From: Burkholderiaceae bacterium
Lineage (GTDB): Bacteria; Pseudomonadota; Gammaproteobacteria; Burkholderiales; Burkholderiaceae_F
Length of the DNA stretch: 10,653 nt
NCBI GenBank assembly: GCA_013696665.1
Contig: JACCYC010000239.1
Coordinates: forward strand, 1 to 10,653
Direction: 5' to 3'
Shown here piece by piece: positions 6,435-10,653 of this stretch (the first letter of the stretch is position 1; the number at the start of each line of letters is the position of its first letter). Below the pieces are notes generated by a model that was given only the letters and a program-made list of their open reading frames with translations, was not told where the DNA came from and did not search any database. A program made the translations under genes and the position numbers.

Positions 6435-7670
6435 CGGGTCCTCGGCTGCGGCGCGCCTCGGGTCGTCGAGTCCGAGCAACAAGAACGCGCACAGCAAGAG
6501 AGGAACCGCGAGCAGGCTGAACGCCACGGAGAAACTGCCGGATGCTTCAGCAATGGCTCCAAACATGGGCGGTCCGATCACAACGCCGAGGTACGTAAAG
6601 GCGAGCGCGCCGCCGGTAACAAACGCGGTCTGCCCCGACGGTGCAAGCCGTGCAATTGCCGCGAGGTACACGCCGTTCCAGCCTACCGCCGTTGTGCCAA
6701 AGGCCGCCATCAACGCCACGACGATCCAGCCCGGGGTCGAGGCATCAATTGCAAGCACTGACAATGAGCTCGCGGTCATTGCAGTGGTCAGAACGATCAG
6801 CGTGCGCTTGGCGCCGACGTCGGTATCCGCTATCCAGCCCCACAGAACGCGCCCGACGGCACCGAAGGCCTGCGATACCGACAGCGCCACGCCAGCCGCC
6901 ACAATTTGCCAATGCAGACTCTGCGTCAGGAAGGTGACCAGATAGACCGAAAACGATACCTGCGTGCCTGAAAGAACGAGCGACCCGATTGCCAGCGTCC
7001 GCAGATTCCGGTTGCGAAGAATTAACGTCACGGGATCGAACATCACGCGCATTCGAGGTCGCACCGCTTGTCCTGTCAAATCGCCGTCAAGTGCGGTGCG
7101 AAACGGCGTCATCACGATCGCGCAGGCGACGCAAGCCGCCGCAATTGCGACCAGTGCCCAGTTCCACCCGGCCCACAGTGCAACCGCCGGCAGAAGCAGC
7201 CCTGCAAGCACCCCACCGAGCGGCACTCCAGTTTGCTTCAGCGAATAAATCACCGACATACGCCGCGGCGGCGCCGCCCGGATCAGCACATCTGAACTCG
7301 CCGGTGTCAGGGGTCCGTAAGCGAATCCAACCAGCACCGCACCCAGTGCTGCGAGCGCCAGGCTTGCGCTGGCAATCAAGCAAAGCCCCGCTGCGCAAAC
7401 CAGCAGGCAGAGCTGTGACATGCGAATTCCTCCGATCGCGCCGATAGCCGGACCCGACAGGACGCTTGCGACCATCGCACTGACGTACACGACACTGATA
7501 TAGACACCAATCAGCGCGACTGACATACCCCACGCGCTAGCGATCAGTGGAGCGACCACCGTAGGCGCCAGCACAGCGGCCGATGCGATGGCCTGCGTCA
7601 GCAAAGTGGTGCCCAATGCTGCGGAAATCCTGCGTCTTGAAGCGATAGCTTCCATCGAGATGCGACCCAT
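6426..7670 (-). CDS. MFS transporter (second copy type, unrelated subfamily to MFS 1)
   Basis: This 414-residue major facilitator superfamily carrier is made largely of alternating hydrophobic segments, consistent with 12 helices. A basic central loop lies around residues 190-215 (PFRTALDGDL to RPRMRVM). Motif A between helices 2 and 3 is degenerate: GPAIGAIGGIRMSQ lacks the usual Asp. A helix-5 region reads IYSLKQTGVPLGGVLAGLLL (141-160), a pattern shared by many MFS_1 proteins. The start may be the ATG at 7670 or the next one at 7655 (MEAIASRRR); neither has a strong ribosome binding site. It begins 59 bases after the Bug 2 stop and ends 49 bases before the phosphatase start, all on one strand, which fits an operon. 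Substrate unknown. Sequence and motifs differ enough from MFS 1 that it is not a recent duplicate. Confidence 0.9.
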   Translation of the reverse strand: MGRISMEAIASRRRISAALGTTLLTQAIASAAVLAPTVVAPLIASAWGMSVALIGVYISVVYVSAMVASVLSGPAIGAIGGIRMSQLCLLVCAAGLCLIASASLALAALGAVLVGFAYGPLTPASSDVLIRAAPPRRMSVIYSLKQTGVPLGGVLAGLLLPAVALWAGWNWALVAIAAACVACAIVMTPFRTALDGDLTGQAVRPRMRVMFDPVTLILRNRNLRTLAIGSLVLSGTQVSFSVYLVTFLTQSLHWQIVAAGVALSVSQAFGAVGRVLWGWIADTDVGAKRTLIVLTTAMTASSLSVLAIDASTPGWIVVALMAAFGTTAVGWNGVYLAAIARLAPSGQTAFVTGGALAFTYLGVVIGPPMFGAIAEASGSFSVAFSLLAVPLLLCAFLLLGLDDPRRAAAEDPRA

Positions 7671-7729
7671 CGCGACCGGTGATCTACAAATACCCTTGAC
7701 GTGCCAGTCGCGCGCCGCTCAGCGGTCCA

Positions 7730-8689
7730 CTACTCGATAACGATGCCCGCCCGCTTGACAACCTCCTGCCAGCGCGCTTGCTCTTTCTTGATGAAGGCAG
7801 CGAACGAATCGGGACCGCCCTGCCCTGCGACTGCGTCATCCTGTGCAAACCGCTGCGTGATGGCACTCGACTTCAGCGCTTTGCCGATCTCGGCAGACAT
7901 CTTGTCAACCACGGCCTTCGGCGTACCCGCTGGCACCATCACTCCGTACCACTGAGATGTTTCAAAACCGGGAAATCCCATCTCTGCCACAGTCGGAACA
8001 TCCGGGAGCGACGGGATGCGTTCGGGCGTGCCGACTGCGATTGCACGCAACTTGCCGCTCTTGATGTGCCCCATCAGCGCCGGTGAGCCCGCCGACGATG
8101 CTTCGGTCCGCCCTGCGAGCAGGTCCTGCAGCTGCGGCCCGGTCCCGCGGTAGGGGACATGCACGACGAACATGCCGGTGACCGACTTTAGATATTCGAA
8201 CGCAAGATGTCCCGCGCTGCCATTTCCCGCCGATCCGTAGTTGAACTTCCCGGGATTCTGCTTCGCGTAGGCGACGAACTCCTTGAAGGTCTTGGCCGGC
8301 ACCTCGCTGTTGACCACGAACACATTGGGTACACGAGCAAGCAGTGCAACCGGGAGGAATGCCTTGTTGACGTCGTATGGGTGTTTCTTCATCGCATACG
8401 GGTTGACCGCCAACGTGCCGACGTGGCCAAGGATGATCGTGTGGCCGTCTGGGGCCGCCGCTGCGACTTCCTGCATTGCGATCGTCCCTGCGCCGCCCGG
8501 CTTGTTTTCAACGTAAAAGGTCTGGCCGAGTTGCTTGGTTAACTCCTGCGCAACACTGCGGGCAACAATCTCCGAGCTGCCCCCCGGGGCAAACGGAACT
8601 ACGAAGCGAACCGATTTAGTGGGCCATTCCTGCGCCTGCGCGATAAGCGGCAAGGCGAATAGCAATGTCGACATCAAACACTTCAACAT
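7730..8689 (-). CDS. Bug/TctC-family tripartite tricarboxylate transporter substrate-binding protein
   Basis: This is a second periplasmic Bug (TctC, PF03401) receptor, 319 residues. The start at ATG 8689 has a strong GAGGAG ribosome binding site a few bases upstream (8699-8694 on the minus strand). The signal peptide is LMSTLLFALPLIAQA with probable cleavage before QEWPTK (about residue 19). Family motifs follow: VRFVVPFAPGGSSEIVARSV (27-46), YVENKPGGAGTIAMQEV, APDGHTIILGH, HVPYRGTGPQLQDLLAG, and LPDVPTVAEMGFPGFE. The last is the classic Bug 'P.vPT..E.G.pg' loop, better preserved here than in the first Bug protein. No TctA/TctB genes lie beside it; instead an MFS gene follows on the same strand. 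It is divergent from the DNA ligase gene, sharing a 134-base intergenic region. Ligand unknown, probably a carboxylate. Confidence 0.95.
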   Translation of the reverse strand: MLKCLMSTLLFALPLIAQAQEWPTKSVRFVVPFAPGGSSEIVARSVAQELTKQLGQTFYVENKPGGAGTIAMQEVAAAAPDGHTIILGHVGTLAVNPYAMKKHPYDVNKAFLPVALLARVPNVFVVNSEVPAKTFKEFVAYAKQNPGKFNYGSAGNGSAGHLAFEYLKSVTGMFVVHVPYRGTGPQLQDLLAGRTEASSAGSPALMGHIKSGKLRAIAVGTPERIPSLPDVPTVAEMGFPGFETSQWYGVMVPAGTPKAVVDKMSAEIGKALKSSAITQRFAQDDAVAGQGGPDSFAAFIKKEQARWQEVVKRAGIVIE

Positions 8690-8823
8690 AAGTCTCCTCA
8701 GAGCTTGGTTTGGATTTGTAGAACGCTCCGAAATTCTAGACCTACGCCGTGATGTGTTTTGTTCGCGGCGACACCACTATGGCATCGTGTGGCCGGCGGT
8801 ATCTGTGCGCTTTCAAAAACAAC
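8690..8823. promoter_or_regulatory. Divergent intergenic region, Bug 2 and DNA ligase
   Basis: These 134 bases separate the Bug 2 start (minus) from the preferred ligase start (+), so promoters for both should lie here unless the ligase start is earlier. Apart from the GAGGAG ribosome binding site of Bug 2 (8694-8699, read on the minus strand) I cannot identify convincing promoter boxes or operator repeats. Confidence 0.4.
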
Positions 8824-10380
8824 ATGACATTGTTTTACCAGTTGGTCGAAGCTTCTGCGCGCGTTGGCAGCACGCCCAGCCGGCGATCGAAAACGGCCGA
8901 ACTCGCTCAGCTGCTGCGTCGGTTGGACGCCGAGGAGATCGATATCGGTGTTGCCTATCTGGCGGGAGAGACGAGGCAGGGAAGAACGGGGATCGGGTAC
9001 GCGCTGATTCAGAGTGCGCAGGTGGGTGCGGCTGACGAACCGCGACTCGAGCTGCGCGATGTGGACGGCACGCTTGCGGCGATTGCGCAGACGACCGGGC
9101 CCGGATCCGCGGCTCAGCGGAGGCACTTGCTACGCGGGCTGTTCGCAGCCGCAACCGGTCCAGAGCAATCGTTCTTGACACGATTGCTGCTGGGGGAACT
9201 ACGTCAGGGGTCGCTTGATGGCTTGATGGTTGACGCAGTCGCCGCGGCTGCCGCAATTCCCGTCGCCGAGGTTCGGCGCGCTGCAATGATCGCCGGAGGA
9301 ATTGCGTCAATAGCGACGACCGCACTGACGCGAGGGATCGACGGTTTGCGGGCGTTTTCGTTAGCCGTATTTCAGCCGGTCGCGCCGATGCTGGCGCAGC
9401 CCGTCGACGACATCGTCGAAGCGCTCGCGAAAATTCCAGTTGCGTCAGTTGAGTGGAAGCTCGACGGCGCGCGCGTGCAGGTTCACAAGTCTGGAGCTGA
9501 AGTCCGCGTGTTTTCCAGGACCGGCAAAGAGTTGACCACTGAAACGGTCGAGATCGTTGAAGGCGTTCGACAACTCGATGCGGATGTTTTGATTCTTGAT
9601 GGTGAGGTGATTGCACACAAGAGCGACGGCACACCGTTTCCATTTCAAGACACGATGCGGAGGTTCGGCCGTGTGCAGGACGTTTCTCGAGTGCGAGAAG
9701 CGATGCCGCTCTCGGTGTTTTTTTTCGATTGCCTACGCCTTAATGACGATGACCTGACGGGTCGACCGGGCCACGAACGCTTTGAGGCGCTGTTTCGGGT
9801 CACCGGGCGGTCATCGACAATCCCTCGGCTTGTGACATCTGATATCAAAACGGCGCAGGCGTTTTACGATGACGCAGTCGCGCGCATGCACGAAGGTGTA
9901 ATGGTCAAAGCGCTCGATGCGCCGTACGAGCCGGGTTGCCGCAGCGCCTCTTGGCTCAAGGTCAAGCGGGCGCACACGCTGGATCTGGTGGTCATAGCGG
10001 CCGAATGGGGTCACGGCCGACGCAAAGGCTGGTTGTCGAACCTGCACCTGGCCGCGCGCGATCCGGCCACCAACAGCTTCGTGATGCTCGGCAAGACTTT
10101 CAAGGGCATGACCGATGCGACGCTGAAGTGGCAAACGGAAGCGCTGCTTGCGCGCGCAGTGGGCCGCGATGAGTGGAGCGTGCGTGTCAGACCCGAGCTG
10201 GTGGTCGAGGTCATGTTCAACGATTTGCAGACGAGCTCGCGCTACCCTGCAGGACTCGCACTGCGGTTTGCGCGGATCAAGGGTTACCGCATAGACAAAA
10301 CCCCCGACCAAGCGGATACGATAGACACCGTGCGCGCTATTCACGAGAATCAGTCAGCGCCGCATTCCGCTGACGCTTGA
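8824..10380 (+). CDS. lig: ATP-dependent DNA ligase (LigB-like)
   Basis: This enzyme seals nicks in duplex DNA through a lysyl-AMP intermediate. With the ATG at 8824 the protein has 518 residues, close to the roughly 510 usual for mycobacterial LigB-type ligases. The N-terminal DNA-binding domain begins MTLFYQLVEASARVGSTPSR and includes AYLAGETRQGRTGIGYALI. The nucleotidyltransferase domain carries motif I WKLDGAR with catalytic Lys212, motif Ia FSRTGKELT, motif III LILDGEVIAHKSDG, motif IIIa SVFFFDCLRL, motif IV EGVMVKA (Glu357) and motif V WLKVKRAHTLDLVV (Lys379, Lys381). The C-terminal OB-fold ends with SSRYPAGLALRFARIKGYR, DK and ADTIDTV. The frame also opens at GTG 8749, adding 25 residues (MMCFVRGDTTMASC...) that look unlike the family, so I prefer 8824 although its ribosome binding site is weak. 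No Ku, LigD or helicase genes are adjacent, so it probably acts as an auxiliary repair ligase. Confidence 0.94.
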   Translation: MTLFYQLVEASARVGSTPSRRSKTAELAQLLRRLDAEEIDIGVAYLAGETRQGRTGIGYALIQSAQVGAADEPRLELRDVDGTLAAIAQTTGPGSAAQRRHLLRGLFAAATGPEQSFLTRLLLGELRQGSLDGLMVDAVAAAAAIPVAEVRRAAMIAGGIASIATTALTRGIDGLRAFSLAVFQPVAPMLAQPVDDIVEALAKIPVASVEWKLDGARVQVHKSGAEVRVFSRTGKELTTETVEIVEGVRQLDADVLILDGEVIAHKSDGTPFPFQDTMRRFGRVQDVSRVREAMPLSVFFFDCLRLNDDDLTGRPGHERFEALFRVTGRSSTIPRLVTSDIKTAQAFYDDAVARMHEGVMVKALDAPYEPGCRSASWLKVKRAHTLDLVVIAAEWGHGRRKGWLSNLHLAARDPATNSFVMLGKTFKGMTDATLKWQTEALLARAVGRDEWSVRVRPELVVEVMFNDLQTSSRYPAGLALRFARIKGYRIDKTPDQADTIDTVRAIHENQSAPHSADA

Positions 10381-10422
10381 CCCGCCTTGAAACGCGTTTT
10401 GCACTAACCTGAGGGAGAAACG

Positions 10423-10653
10423 ATGAAATCGGTTGCAACCGGCATTGCCTTGATCGCGGCGGCGTTTTCGTTCGCTGCGCTTGCGCAGGGAACCAAGACG
10501 ATGGACGGCGCACTGGCCGATGCAAAAGGCATGACGTTGTATACGTTCGACAAAGACACCGCGGGCAACGGCAAGAGCGTCTGCAACGGACCGTGCGCAA
10601 CCAGCTGGCCACCGCTTGCCGCTACCGCGACCGACAAGGTCACCGGCGATTAC
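10423..10653 (+). CDS. Secreted PF03640-type repeat protein (COG4315-like), partial at the right edge
   Basis: The first 77 codons of a secreted protein are present. GAGGGAGAAA lies just upstream of the ATG at 10423, a good ribosome binding site. Residues 1-21 form a signal peptide (MKSVATGIALIAAAFSFAALA, likely cut before QGTK). The mature part holds one repeat of the 'secreted repeat of unknown function' family: ADAKGMTLYTFDKDTAGNG (33-51), then SVCNGPCATSWPPL (52-65), with the paired Cys54 and Cys58 and the invariant WPPL. Full proteins of this kind have about 120-130 residues and usually two such repeats, so the rest should lie just beyond the edge. Their biochemical role is not established. 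The gene starts 42 bases after the ligase stop on the same strand and could be co-transcribed with it. Confidence 0.88.
   Translation, partial: MKSVATGIALIAAAFSFAALAQGTKTMDGALADAKGMTLYTFDKDTAGNGKSVCNGPCATSWPPLAATATDKVTGDY

Noticed and set aside
6377..6562. N-terminal extension of the phosphatase frame to an ATG at 6562
   Set aside because: It runs through the MFS 2 C-terminal coding region and gives a Cys/Ser/Arg-rich stretch unlike the family. The GTG at 6376 has a ribosome binding site and sits next to the RHG motif.

Overview
The window is GC-rich chromosomal DNA, about 60% G+C by eye, with strongly GC-biased third codon positions in the clear genes. Two Bug/TctC-type periplasmic solute-binding proteins without adjacent TctA/TctB membrane genes point to a betaproteobacterium, most likely Burkholderiales. 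That assignment is inference from gene content; there is no rRNA or other marker gene here. I see no tRNA, CRISPR array, insertion sequence, integrase or phage gene.

Layout, left to right. Positions 1-482 hold no intact gene: a possible C-terminal tail of a + strand gene entering from the left (1-62), a SAM-methyltransferase remnant on the minus strand (134-232), then about 250 bases with nothing recognisable. A + strand pair follows: a Bug binding protein (483-1460) and an MFS transporter (1670-2857). Minus-strand genes occupy 3024-8689. In their direction of transcription they are a second Bug protein (8689-7730), a second MFS transporter (7670-6426), a histidine-phosphatase-family protein (6376-5609) and an NAD(P)H-hydrate dehydratase gene, nnrD (5609-4696). 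After a 318-base gap come a Gfo/Idh/MocA oxidoreductase (4377-3352) and a broken second copy of the 3' third of nnrD (3320-3024). On the + strand at the right are an ATP-dependent DNA ligase (8824-10380) and a secreted PF03640-type protein that runs off the end (10423 onward).

How the genes may work together: each Bug protein is followed on its own strand by an MFS carrier. This suggests two organic-acid capture or uptake modules, converging on a central block of a dehydrogenase-like enzyme, a phosphatase and the NADHX/NADPHX repair enzyme. The phosphatase stop and the nnrD start share one base (TAATG), so those two are probably translationally coupled. The operon bug2-MFS2-phosphatase-nnrD is inferred from spacing and strand.

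The most notable signal is decay and duplication around nnrD. The main copy carries a period-8 tandem repeat near its 5' end; removing one 8-base unit restores a clean 301-residue protein starting at the TAATG. The second copy is only a 3' fragment, about three quarters identical at protein level in my hand alignment. It has an in-frame amber codon, and the oxidoreductase gene lies between the two copies. I do not see a clearly new multi-gene defence or biosynthetic system in this window.
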